NCBI GenBank assembly: GCA_035495315.1
Contig: DATJGF010000157.1
Coordinates: 1-21,134 of the forward strand
Reading direction: 5' to 3'
Length of the DNA: 21,134 nucleotides
DNA from: DATJGF01 sp035495315
GTDB lineage: Bacteria > Verrucomicrobiota > Verrucomicrobiia > Limisphaerales > UBA8199
Part shown: piece by piece, positions 1-7,483 of the stretch
How the letters are laid out: the number at the start of each line of letters is the position of its first letter
Numbering within the stretch: the stretch's first letter is position 1
The notes under the pieces: generated by a model
Told to the model about the DNA's origin: nothing
What the model saw: only the letters and a program-made list of their open reading frames with translations
Databases searched by the model: none
Position numbers and translations under genes: made by a program

Positions 1-18
1 TACAGCCGTTGCGCCTCC

Positions 19-522
19 TCAGCAGCCCATCAGCGCCAGTTGACCGGGCGTCAGCAGCCATTCCAATGATGCGCAACGACCAAAACCGAGGGACTCAGCT
101 GCGAGCTTGCATAGCCCGCCTTTTTTCATCGTAACCGAGAACCCGGATTTGCCTGAGACGAGTAATGAAATACATTCGCTGAGGTGGGGCTCGTGGCCCA
201 CCAGAAGCACGTCCTCTAAGCCGCGAGACTGATTGATGAGCTCGATGAGTTTTGAGTGACTGCCACCTGGGGTCAGCGTCGCCGTTAATTCCACTTTTTT
301 GCGCGCGTGCAGCCCTACGGCAATAATTTCAGCGGTCTGGCGGGCGCGCACGTAGGGGCTGGAAAAAATCACATCAAACTCCAATTCGAGCGCCTTCATA
401 CCGGCAGCAATTTTCCGCAGCTTGCGACGTCCTTTAGGCGTCAGCGGGCGCTCGGAGTCTTTAGTGAGTCCAGCCGTGCCGAGTTCCAAAGCCAATCCGT
501 GACGGAGCAGATAGAGATTCAT
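19..522 (-). CDS. sixA: SixA-type phosphohistidine phosphatase
   Basis: This 167-residue protein belongs to the SixA branch of the histidine phosphatase (phosphoglycerate mutase-like) superfamily, which removes phosphate from phosphohistidine on signalling or phosphotransfer proteins. The catalytic RHG motif is at residues 7-9 (LLRHG), an SSPYVRARQTAE block lies at 54-65, and the second catalytic histidine is H110 in GHEPHLS. The length is close to that of E. coli SixA, so it is a single-domain cytoplasmic enzyme. The ATG at 522 overlaps the TGA of the upstream CHAD gene by four bases (ATGA), so the two are almost certainly translationally coupled. With ppk1 upstream it forms a phosphate/phosphohistidine cluster. 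The true in vivo substrate cannot be told from sequence. Confidence 0.9.
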   Translation of the reverse strand: MNLYLLRHGLALELGTAGLTKDSERPLTPKGRRKLRKIAAGMKALELEFDVIFSSPYVRARQTAEIIAVGLHARKKVELTATLTPGGSHSKLIELINQSRGLEDVLLVGHEPHLSECISLLVSGKSGFSVTMKKGGLCKLAAESLGFGRCASLEWLLTPGQLALMGC

Positions 523-1556
523 CCTCGTTGAAGTTTTGGTTTGGAAATGCCTTCGGGTCTTGGCGATGCCGCGAGGGCTTGGGTTTTTCCGTCCAGCATG
601 GCCGGAGGCGGGCCATTGCGGTCAGGCGTTGTTTCCAGGCGCCAAAACTCGAGCAATTGGTCAGCGGCATCCAGGTAGACACGGACCAACCATTGTCGGC
701 GGCGCAGTAATTCGCGACGGAACCGCCGCGCCGCGGGGAGATCGACGGATTTCTTGAGCAAAAACTTGTCGAAGGTGCGCAGGATTACCTCGGCGTCCTG
801 GATATCTCCCATCATCGTTTGGTAGCGGTGCATCGCCACTAGCAATTTGTCGTCGGCCAACGGAAGATAGTCGCTGAGGATCTCGATCATATACCTAACT
901 TTTTTAAAGGCGACGCGGGTGCGATGGATGGTTTCGGTGTCGTTTGCCCGGATATTCCGGTGCAGGTGCAAGGTTTTGGCGAAGGCGCCGTCCACCGACG
1001 CCAAGAGCATTGCATTGACCTTTTCCACCGGAAAATCAGAGCGCCACTTTTTGATCTCTTCGCGGCAGGAGGCGATGTATTTGGCAAGGCGTCTGGTTTT
1101 GATCAACTTGATGTGTGCCCGAGTCTCGCGCGCGTAGCGTTCTTCGCGATTTACAAGATAATAGTGGAACGAGTCGGCGACGGGAAGAATTCGACGGATT
1201 TTATCGATCGCGAGCAATTGGACCTGGATGTCGCGCAGGTCATCGAATGTATCGAGGTGTTGCTTGAGCGCGGCTTGCGCCTTGTTGAATTGGCCACGAC
1301 GCAAAAATGGCTTGAGCAATTCCAGAAGCGACAGCAATCGGCGGGTTTCAACTCGAGACTCGTGGACAGCCTCCTCGGAGAACCGGTCCTGACAACGTTT
1401 GAGACCCTTCCGGTAACGCTTCCACTGTTTCTTAAGAGAGGTGGCGAGGTCCCGCAGGGTGCTTCGATTCAACTGGTCGTGAATCGGCTTGCGGTGCCGG
1501 GCTGGATGCCCGTTGGCCCTGGCTATGGCAGGATATGATTTCACGGGAGAGCTCAA
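519..1556 (-). CDS. CHAD domain protein (polyphosphate-associated)
   Basis: A 345-residue, strongly basic, alpha-helical protein of the CHAD (conserved histidine alpha-helical domain) family. The family's two tandem halves are visible: AVHESRVETRRLL at about residues 63-75 and TIHRTRVAFKKVRYMIE at about 209-225. Each half places a histidine (H65, H211) ahead of spaced Arg/Lys residues that form the positively charged surface used to bind polyphosphate. CHAD proteins are known to bind polyP and are often encoded beside polyP genes. Here ppk1 lies 117 bases upstream and sixA overlaps downstream. The start is uncertain: the longest frame opens with TTG, a GTG lies four codons inside, and neither has a clear ribosome binding site. 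The last 35 or so residues are probably a disordered tail. Confidence 0.85.
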   Translation of the reverse strand: MSSPVKSYPAIARANGHPARHRKPIHDQLNRSTLRDLATSLKKQWKRYRKGLKRCQDRFSEEAVHESRVETRRLLSLLELLKPFLRRGQFNKAQAALKQHLDTFDDLRDIQVQLLAIDKIRRILPVADSFHYYLVNREERYARETRAHIKLIKTRRLAKYIASCREEIKKWRSDFPVEKVNAMLLASVDGAFAKTLHLHRNIRANDTETIHRTRVAFKKVRYMIEILSDYLPLADDKLLVAMHRYQTMMGDIQDAEVILRTFDKFLLKKSVDLPAARRFRRELLRRRQWLVRVYLDAADQLLEFWRLETTPDRNGPPPAMLDGKTQALAASPRPEGISKPKLQRG

Positions 1557-1673
1557 GGTTTCAAGCTATGCATCAATTATCCCTCGAACACCGGAAGAAT
1601 CATCATAGAAGGGAGGTTACTTGTGGTCAATTCAAGACGGGCGTGTGGCTACGCACGAAATCCGCTTGCAACA

Positions 1674-3854
1674 CTAAGGTTTAGCCGTGGAAAAGGGGGA
1701 TGGCGCCAGTTCGACTTTTGGGAAAGGTCGCTGCGAATTTACCGATTGAGTTTGAAGCTCTACGCCCTGCGCCAGGGCGATAAAGTCGGCTTGGCTGCGA
1801 CGGTGAGGCTGTCCTTTGGCTGGAGCTGCGCGGTGGTAGGAACCTTCAGGCGTTAACAGCCGCGCCTTCACATTATCTGCCAAGGTTACTCCCAAAATTT
1901 CGCGAATCACGCGTTCCCGCAACACGCCATCTTCTACCGGGAACATGACCTCAATTCGCCGGAAGAGATTCCGCGGCAGCCAATCGGCGCTTCCGATGAA
2001 GACTTCCGGTTGGCACGCGTTTTCGAAATAGTAGATCCGGCTGTGTTCGAGAAAACGATCGACGATACTCCGGACGGTGATGTTCTCGCTAATTCCCTTG
2101 AGCCCCGGACGCAAGCAGCAGATGCCGCGAACGATCAGATCGATCTGCACCCCGGCACCTGAAGCCTGATACAGCGCTTCAATAATTTGGCGTTCGGCCA
2201 GCGAGTTTATCTTCGCAATGATCCGTGCCGGCAGGCCGCGCCGGGCATTCTGGGCCTCACGTTCGATCATCGCCAGCAGACGCTGGTGCAGGTCGAACGG
2301 GGCGACGAGCAATTTCTTCATCGGCTGGAATTGGCAGATGCCGGTGAGGAGATTGAAGAAGTTGGTAATATCTTCGCCGACATCGGGCCTGCAAGTTAAC
2401 AGACCCAGGTCGGTATACAGCCGAGCCGTGGCGGGATTGTAATTGCCCGTAGCCAGGTGCACATAGCGCCGCAAGTTGTGTCCTTCACGCCGCACCACCA
2501 GACAGCTCTTGGCGTGGATTTTGTACCCCACCAGGCCGTAAACCACATGCACCCCCGATTCTTCAAGCTGCCGCGCCCACTCAATATTCCTGGCTTCATC
2601 AAAACGCGCGCGCAATTCCACCACCGCGGTAACTTGTTTCCCGTTGCGCACGGCATTTTCGAGTGCGCCGATAATCCGCGGATCGCCACCCGTGCGGTAC
2701 AGGGTCTGTTTGATCGCGAGCACCTCTGGGTCCGCGGCCGCCTGATCGAGAAAGGCGACGATGCTGTTGAAGTTTTCGTACGGATGGTGCAGCAGAATAT
2801 CCCGTTCTCGAATCGCGGCGAACAGGTCCGGTTGCTCAAGCAAGCTTGAAGCGACCGGGGCGATGAACGGGGGATCGCGCAACTCGGGTGAATGGTCCCC
2901 TTCATAGAGAGTCATTAACCGCGTCGCGTTCAAGGGTCCGTCGATCAAGTAAAGGTCGTCCTCCGTCAGGTGTAGCGTCTTCAGCAGTGCTTCCTGGATA
3001 AAAGCGGGGCAGGCTTGCTCCACCTCCAGCCGGACAGCGTCACCCTTACGGCGATTGTGCAACTCGTTTTCCACAGCTTTGAGCAAATTCGCCGTCTCCT
3101 CCTCATCAATGTAGAGTTCGCTGTTGCGAGTGACGCGAAACGGCCAATAACCGAGCAGGGAAGTCCCGGGAAATAGATCGGACAGAAAATGGCCAATGAG
3201 CCGGCTTAGGTAGACATAGTCGCGACGTCCCTCCGGGCGTGGTAAAGAAACCATGCGCGGCAGGATGCGCGGTATTTGCACCACCGCGAGGTGTTTCAGT
3301 ACCTCATGATGGCGGGACATTTCCAGCCGCACAATCAGGTTCAGAGATTTGTTGAGCAGTTGCGGAAACGGGTGAGCTGGGTCAATGGCCAATGGGGTGA
3401 GCACTGGCCGGACCTTGGTTTGATAGTAATCCTGTACCCACTTCAAATCGGTGGCATCCAATTCAGAAATATCAAGAATGCGAATGCCGTTTTTTGCCAA
3501 TTCCGGCATCAATTGCTCGCGCCAGCATTGGTACTGCTCGTCCACCATGCGCTTAATGCGGCGCGTGACAGCCTGGAATGCCTCCGTTGCAGTCAATCCG
3601 TCATTGCTGCGCTCGACAATCGCGCTCTCGATTTGTTGTTTCAAACCGGCAACGCGGACCTCAAAAAACTCGTCAAGGTTCGAGCTGGCGATGCAAAAGA
3701 ATTTGAGACGTTCCAGCAGTGGATTCTTTGGGTCCTGTGCTTCTTCCAGCACGCGATCGTTGAACTCCAGCCAGCTCAGTTCGCGATTAATCAACTGAGC
3801 GGGTCCAAAAGGAATGCCTTTGTTTTTCGGTGCCACCCAGCTCAAGCTATCCAA
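1674..3854 (-). CDS. ppk1: Polyphosphate kinase 1
   Basis: A 726-residue PPK1, which reversibly makes inorganic polyphosphate from the gamma-phosphate of ATP. The order of domains is complete: the N-terminal helical domain opens with LINRELSWLEFNDRVLEEA (21-39), a middle ATP-binding domain follows, then two phospholipase-D-like C-terminal domains. Signature motifs are YKIHAKSCLVV (H447, equivalent to the autophosphorylated histidine of the family), YVHLATGNYNPATARLYTD (464-482) and EHSRIYYFEN (H604). The length is a little above the usual 690 or so because of a Pro-rich C-terminal tail after about residue 680. The longest frame starts at a TTG (3854) with no convincing ribosome binding site. 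A GTG at 3836 is an alternative, and both precede the conserved domain. It heads the ppk1-CHAD-sixA cluster, and a hairpin cluster lies just upstream in its presumed leader. Confidence 0.95.
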   Translation of the reverse strand: MDSLSWVAPKNKGIPFGPAQLINRELSWLEFNDRVLEEAQDPKNPLLERLKFFCIASSNLDEFFEVRVAGLKQQIESAIVERSNDGLTATEAFQAVTRRIKRMVDEQYQCWREQLMPELAKNGIRILDISELDATDLKWVQDYYQTKVRPVLTPLAIDPAHPFPQLLNKSLNLIVRLEMSRHHEVLKHLAVVQIPRILPRMVSLPRPEGRRDYVYLSRLIGHFLSDLFPGTSLLGYWPFRVTRNSELYIDEEETANLLKAVENELHNRRKGDAVRLEVEQACPAFIQEALLKTLHLTEDDLYLIDGPLNATRLMTLYEGDHSPELRDPPFIAPVASSLLEQPDLFAAIRERDILLHHPYENFNSIVAFLDQAAADPEVLAIKQTLYRTGGDPRIIGALENAVRNGKQVTAVVELRARFDEARNIEWARQLEESGVHVVYGLVGYKIHAKSCLVVRREGHNLRRYVHLATGNYNPATARLYTDLGLLTCRPDVGEDITNFFNLLTGICQFQPMKKLLVAPFDLHQRLLAMIEREAQNARRGLPARIIAKINSLAERQIIEALYQASGAGVQIDLIVRGICCLRPGLKGISENITVRSIVDRFLEHSRIYYFENACQPEVFIGSADWLPRNLFRRIEVMFPVEDGVLRERVIREILGVTLADNVKARLLTPEGSYHRAAPAKGQPHRRSQADFIALAQGVELQTQSVNSQRPFPKVELAPSPFSTAKP

Positions 3855-3893
3855 CCAGTAGCGGCTTGGAAAGTAACACCTTTGTGTCGGTAG

Positions 3894-4001
3894 CGGCAGG
3901 CATCTCGCCCGCCGTAGAGCCGAGCATCTTGCCCCGGCGGATCCGCGCGAAATAATCCGGATGGCGAGACGCCATCCTCTATGTCAGGCGAGACGCCTGA
4001 C
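3894..4001. repeat. Cluster of four REP-like hairpins (BIME-like)
   Basis: Four short palindromes lie in 108 bases between the ppk1 start and the amidohydrolase stop. Units 3 (3959-3977) and 4 (3983-4001) are perfect 8-bp stems around an AGA loop: GGATGGCG-AGA-CGCCATCC and GTCAGGCG-AGA-CGCCTGAC. Units 1 (3894-3914) and 2 (3919-3938) have the loops ATCTC and ATCTT, with one mismatch in unit 1 and a bulge in unit 2. Units 1-2 carry the reverse-complement core of units 3-4, so the cluster has a head-to-head layout like that of bacterial interspersed mosaic elements. It could attenuate read-through from the amidohydrolase gene into ppk1. A RAYT transposase gene, the family linked to REP sequences, begins at the right end of the window. 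Confidence 0.75.
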
Positions 4002-4016
4002 GCTACGGGTTGGGCA

Positions 4017-5792
4017 TTATTGCACAAACTGCAGTACTCCAAAGCGTTCCGGAACATGAAACGTCCCCTCCAGGGTTGGGTTCCAGGCGAGAAAACCATG
4101 TTGTGCACGATCGCATCGATAGAAATTTGCTCGCCAGCGGGTGCCCGCAGCTGGTTTCTCGCCGCTAATGGCGCCTAAGGGGATGCGCATTTCGCAGCTC
4201 CAAACCCTCGATTTTGAATCCACTTTGGTCGCGGTTTGCCAGTCACTGTTCCAGTCAAAATCCTTGTCCGGTAAGTTCACGACCATCAGATCCAGCCGCT
4301 CGTTGCTCGGCGCGACTTCAAATTCCGCGTAGTGGTTTATGTTCTCACGATCGGAACCAATGAAGGCTTCTACCACGTCACGGTCCCACAAGCTCGCTCC
4401 CTGCTTCTGAAGGTTAAATCGCTTGTGGTTGAAACTCGCTGGTTCGAAAACAGTCAAATCAGTGAAGGGAGACTCTAACGCGAGGTAAAGGAATTGATCC
4501 GACCAAAGGGCACGAAGGAGAGTCGAAAGCTCGGGCCGAACCGTGCCATCGCGCGAAGCCTGCTCGAGCCGGACCGGCCGAGCCGTTTGCCAGAGCGGGT
4601 TGCTCAGATTGCCTTGCACGGCGAAGTCATGGCTGATGTGGCGTGCCTCGAGGATTGGAGTTGGGAAGGAGCGCGCGAGCAGTTTGCGCGCGTTATCAAA
4701 ATAGACCTTCCTCAAAACCGAATCAGGCAATCCAATCGAACTGATTGTCCAATGCCCCTGGATTGGCGTCATGTGTTCCCAATTGCGATCATGAGTTTCA
4801 AGCCAGCGCCATTCCTTGGTGTAAAAAACCTCGGCGTCGGCATCGGTCGGCGGTGGTTCGTTGCCGCTGGAGCCAAGAATCAGCCGATCGTAAACCTGGA
4901 AATCCGTCGCAAACAGGATTCGATCCTGGTACTTGAGAAAGAGCTTGCGAATTTTCGCCGGGTCATGCCGGCCGATTTCAGGAATGCGTGCTGCCAGATC
5001 GGCCATCATATTTGGATATTTGCTGAGTGCGGCATCCACCCACTCGGGCTCTTCGGCATTGTTAGCGAAATGCACGCAAACGAAAGTCGTTTTTGGGTGC
5101 CGCGCAATGACGCGGCTCAATGACTCGAGCAGTTCTTTCCAGGGCGGGAACTTATTCGTGTCGCCAAACCACCAGCCCTTGTGGTCTTTGAGTTCTTCCC
5201 AGCGCTCGTTTCGATCGTCATAGGGCAGCCAAAAGGCTCTCGGATCGGCTACGTGGATCGAAACCGGCATCTGCAGTTCGCCGCACCGTTCCCACATCGG
5301 GTCGAGTTTAGGATCATCTACCTTGATCAGGTGCCCCTGGCCATCCCGCAGATATAGCCCGAGGCGCTTGAATTCTTTAAAGCCTGCTGCACCGAGGCGA
5401 TGGCCTTCTTCAATCTGTTTCACTGCCTGAGCCGAAAAATCCGGTTGATCCCAATTTGCATAATCGAGGTTCATGTAATGAATGAACCGGCCCGGAAACA
5501 TCTCGTCGGCGATCTTCTTGTTCCGCTCAAACTCGCAAGGCGATCCGTCTTTGGCTGCGGTCACCGTGCCGCCGCTTAAATTGACACCTATGCCCAAGCC
5601 GACCGCATCCATGATCTTAACCGCGCGCTGCAGGTGTTCGGGTGTGCAGTCAATGTGCTGATGCAGATCGATCGTGCGATGCTCCTTTCGCCATTGGTGG
5701 GCCAAGCTATTCTCCTGCCCATCGTTCGCTCTGGCGAGTGTTGTCATTACGCTTAAGCCAAGAACGATAATCCGCAGTAGGGTCTTTTGCAT
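4017..5792 (-). CDS. Secreted amidohydrolase fused to a CBM9-like domain
   Basis: A 591-residue exported protein with a Sec signal peptide (hydrophobic core at about residues 6-20, probable cleavage near ARA at 20-22). Residues 38-370 or so are a TIM-barrel amidohydrolase of the amidohydrolase_2 type. The HxH metal motif is at H44/H46 (IDLHQHID), with further likely ligands at H180 (SIHVADP), H241 (CVHFANN) and D297 (FATDFQ). Residues from about 382 to the end match the carbohydrate-binding family 9-like fold: an opening HDFAVQGNLSNPLWQTA, then LWSDQFLYLALES, DVVEAFIGSD, YAEFEVAPS and a closing WRANFYRCD. The enzyme presumably hydrolyses a sugar-derived lactone or C-N/C-O bond outside the cytoplasm; the substrate is unknown. 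The ATG at 5792 suits the signal peptide. A terminator upstream suggests it has its own promoter. Confidence 0.85.
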   Translation of the reverse strand: MQKTLLRIIVLGLSVMTTLARANDGQENSLAHQWRKEHRTIDLHQHIDCTPEHLQRAVKIMDAVGLGIGVNLSGGTVTAAKDGSPCEFERNKKIADEMFPGRFIHYMNLDYANWDQPDFSAQAVKQIEEGHRLGAAGFKEFKRLGLYLRDGQGHLIKVDDPKLDPMWERCGELQMPVSIHVADPRAFWLPYDDRNERWEELKDHKGWWFGDTNKFPPWKELLESLSRVIARHPKTTFVCVHFANNAEEPEWVDAALSKYPNMMADLAARIPEIGRHDPAKIRKLFLKYQDRILFATDFQVYDRLILGSSGNEPPPTDADAEVFYTKEWRWLETHDRNWEHMTPIQGHWTISSIGLPDSVLRKVYFDNARKLLARSFPTPILEARHISHDFAVQGNLSNPLWQTARPVRLEQASRDGTVRPELSTLLRALWSDQFLYLALESPFTDLTVFEPASFNHKRFNLQKQGASLWDRDVVEAFIGSDRENINHYAEFEVAPSNERLDLMVVNLPDKDFDWNSDWQTATKVDSKSRVWSCEMRIPLGAISGEKPAAGTRWRANFYRCDRAQHGFLAWNPTLEGTFHVPERFGVLQFVQ

Positions 5793-5824
5793 AGTGAAGA
5801 GCAGATGGATACCATGCGCTTAAT

Positions 5825-5863
5825 AAAAAACAAAACCGGCGCCAGAAATTTCTCTGGCGCCGG
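5825..5863 (-). terminator. Intrinsic terminator of the upstream Gfo/Idh/MocA gene
   Basis: A perfect 11-bp GC-rich stem (5836-5846 pairing with 5853-5863; CCGGCGCCAGA with TCTGGCGCCGG) has a 6-base loop. On the minus strand it is followed by TTTTGTTTTTT (complement of 5825-5835). This is a textbook Rho-independent terminator about 65 bases downstream of the oxidoreductase stop at 5927. It implies that the oxidoreductase and amidohydrolase genes are separate transcription units despite their shared direction. Confidence 0.9.
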
Positions 5864-5926
5864 CGAATTTAACAGCCCGCATCCGGTCGCTTCAACGACA
5901 ATGCGGCAGATGCAATCGCGAGTATT

Positions 5927-7303
5927 TTACCAACCAGCCCGGTTATGCCGGCGAACAAATTTCTCCGCCTCGGGCAAATTGGTCGATTTCATGTTGGGCC
6001 CATCCCAGTCCATCTTAACGCCTTCACCCATCCGCAGTGCGATACAGCCAAGCAGGATGATCTCGGTAAGGTACGCTGCGATATCGAAGTTAGAATAAGC
6101 CGGTGTGCCCTCTTTCATCATGCGGAACCATTCCTGCATATGTCCCGGGGAGCGGGGAATGGACTCTGGCACGGCCTTACACGCGTCGTGGCTGTCACCG
6201 CGCGTGAGTTCGTCCTGTCCTTTCATCGCGACAAAGAAACTGGCTCCATAATCGTCCGGGGAGAATAGTTTGCCTTTCTCGCCGACGATTAGCGCTCCGG
6301 ATTCAGGCAATTTTCCAAGCGTGGCGACGATTTCCTTGGTGACATCAGCAGTCGGCCGGATCGGCTTAAAGGCCTCGTTTGGATTGCCATCATACCACCA
6401 GAATTTGACCGGGGGCAGGCCCTCGCGCTCGGGGAACTCAAAGCGAAGGCGGGAAGTCAGCGGGAACGTCTCCGGGAATACACGGGAGGCCATTTCCAAT
6501 TCTACAGCGGTCGGGTACCCGAGTTTGAGGGCGCGGAACGGCATGTTGACAGTATGGCAGGCCATGTCGCCGAGGGCGCCGGTACCGAAGTCATACCAAC
6601 CGCGCCATTTGAAGGTGTGATAGACATCCTTTTTGTATGGGCGTTCGGCCGCCGGACCGAGCCATGCATCCCAGTTCAAAGACTCGGGAACGGGATCCGA
6701 GCCGGCGGGACGTTCAATGCCTTGCGGCCAAATCGGGCGATTGGTCCAGACGTGCAATTCCAACGGCTTGCCGATCACACCCGCTTGCACCACTTCAACC
6801 GCGCGCCGCAGACCCGTCTCGGAACTGCCCTGGTTGCCCATTTGCGTCGCGAGTTTCTTTTCACTGGCAAGCCGACGCAACGTTCGGGCCTCAAACACTG
6901 TTTGGGTTAACGGTTTCTGACAGAAACAGTGTTTACCGCGGGCCATCGCGTTGGCTGCAGCCAGCCCGTGATTATGATCGGGCGTCGACACCGTGACCGC
7001 GTCGATCTCCTTTTCCATTTGATCAAACAGTTTTCGATAATCATTGAACTTCTTTGCGTTGGGGAATTGCTTGGCTTTATGGTCGAGCGTGTTGCTATCG
7101 ACATCACACATCGCCACAATGTTGCCCCCGCAACTGCCCGCATCGCTGCTGTCGCTATCGCCTTTGCCGCCGACGCCAATGCAGGCGACGTTGATGCGTT
7201 CATTGGCGCCCAGGACGTTCCCGACAAAAGGAAAGCTGAATGCCGCCGCGCCGGTGGCGACGGAAGTGCGTTTTAAAAACTCACGCCGAGATAATGTGCT
7301 CAT
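5927..7303 (-). CDS. Tat-exported Gfo/Idh/MocA family oxidoreductase (1)
   Basis: A 458-residue NAD(P)-dependent oxidoreductase of the Gfo/Idh/MocA family. The N-terminus has a canonical twin-arginine signal, SRREFLKR (residues 5-12), then a hydrophobic stretch, so the protein folds with its cofactor before export. The Rossmann nucleotide-binding loop is GVGGKG (43-48), followed by the insert DSDSSDAGSCGG before the second strand (IVAMCDVD). STPDHNH lies at 106-112, and the usual EKP motif reads QKP (129-131), keeping the lysine. The C-terminal half is the alpha/beta substrate domain. Members oxidise or epimerise sugars, inositols or glycosides; the substrate here is not evident. The stop is about 65 bases before a strong terminator. 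A related gene lies upstream at 7484-8761. Confidence 0.9.
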   Translation of the reverse strand: MSTLSRREFLKRTSVATGAAAFSFPFVGNVLGANERINVACIGVGGKGDSDSSDAGSCGGNIVAMCDVDSNTLDHKAKQFPNAKKFNDYRKLFDQMEKEIDAVTVSTPDHNHGLAAANAMARGKHCFCQKPLTQTVFEARTLRRLASEKKLATQMGNQGSSETGLRRAVEVVQAGVIGKPLELHVWTNRPIWPQGIERPAGSDPVPESLNWDAWLGPAAERPYKKDVYHTFKWRGWYDFGTGALGDMACHTVNMPFRALKLGYPTAVELEMASRVFPETFPLTSRLRFEFPEREGLPPVKFWWYDGNPNEAFKPIRPTADVTKEIVATLGKLPESGALIVGEKGKLFSPDDYGASFFVAMKGQDELTRGDSHDACKAVPESIPRSPGHMQEWFRMMKEGTPAYSNFDIAAYLTEIILLGCIALRMGEGVKMDWDGPNMKSTNLPEAEKFVRRHNRAGW

Positions 7304-7483
7304 GATAAAGAATCAGTTTTACGATTTGACGAACGAGGTCGTTATTTCTTCATGCCCGCCGTTCTGCCGGCACGCATTGCCACTATTCAACTGGAACGGC
7401 ACAGCCCCGTCAAGGCCCGCGCAGAGATCGGTGTTGACGGATCTGTCTCGATTTTACTGGTTTAGCTGTGCACCGCTTCGCGG

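Noticed and set aside
924..1538. 204-codon plus-strand frame
   Set aside because: It is fully antisense to the CHAD gene, whose family motifs are clear.
1623..1856. Plus-strand 77-codon frame starting GTG, preceded by GGGAGG at good spacing
   Set aside because: Most of it lies antisense to the 3' end of ppk1, it has no recognisable motif, and the ribosome-site match may be chance.
3842..4108. Minus-strand 88-codon frame spanning the hairpin cluster
   Set aside because: It overlaps the amidohydrolase 3' end and reads through palindromic repeats; no motif or homology is recognisable.
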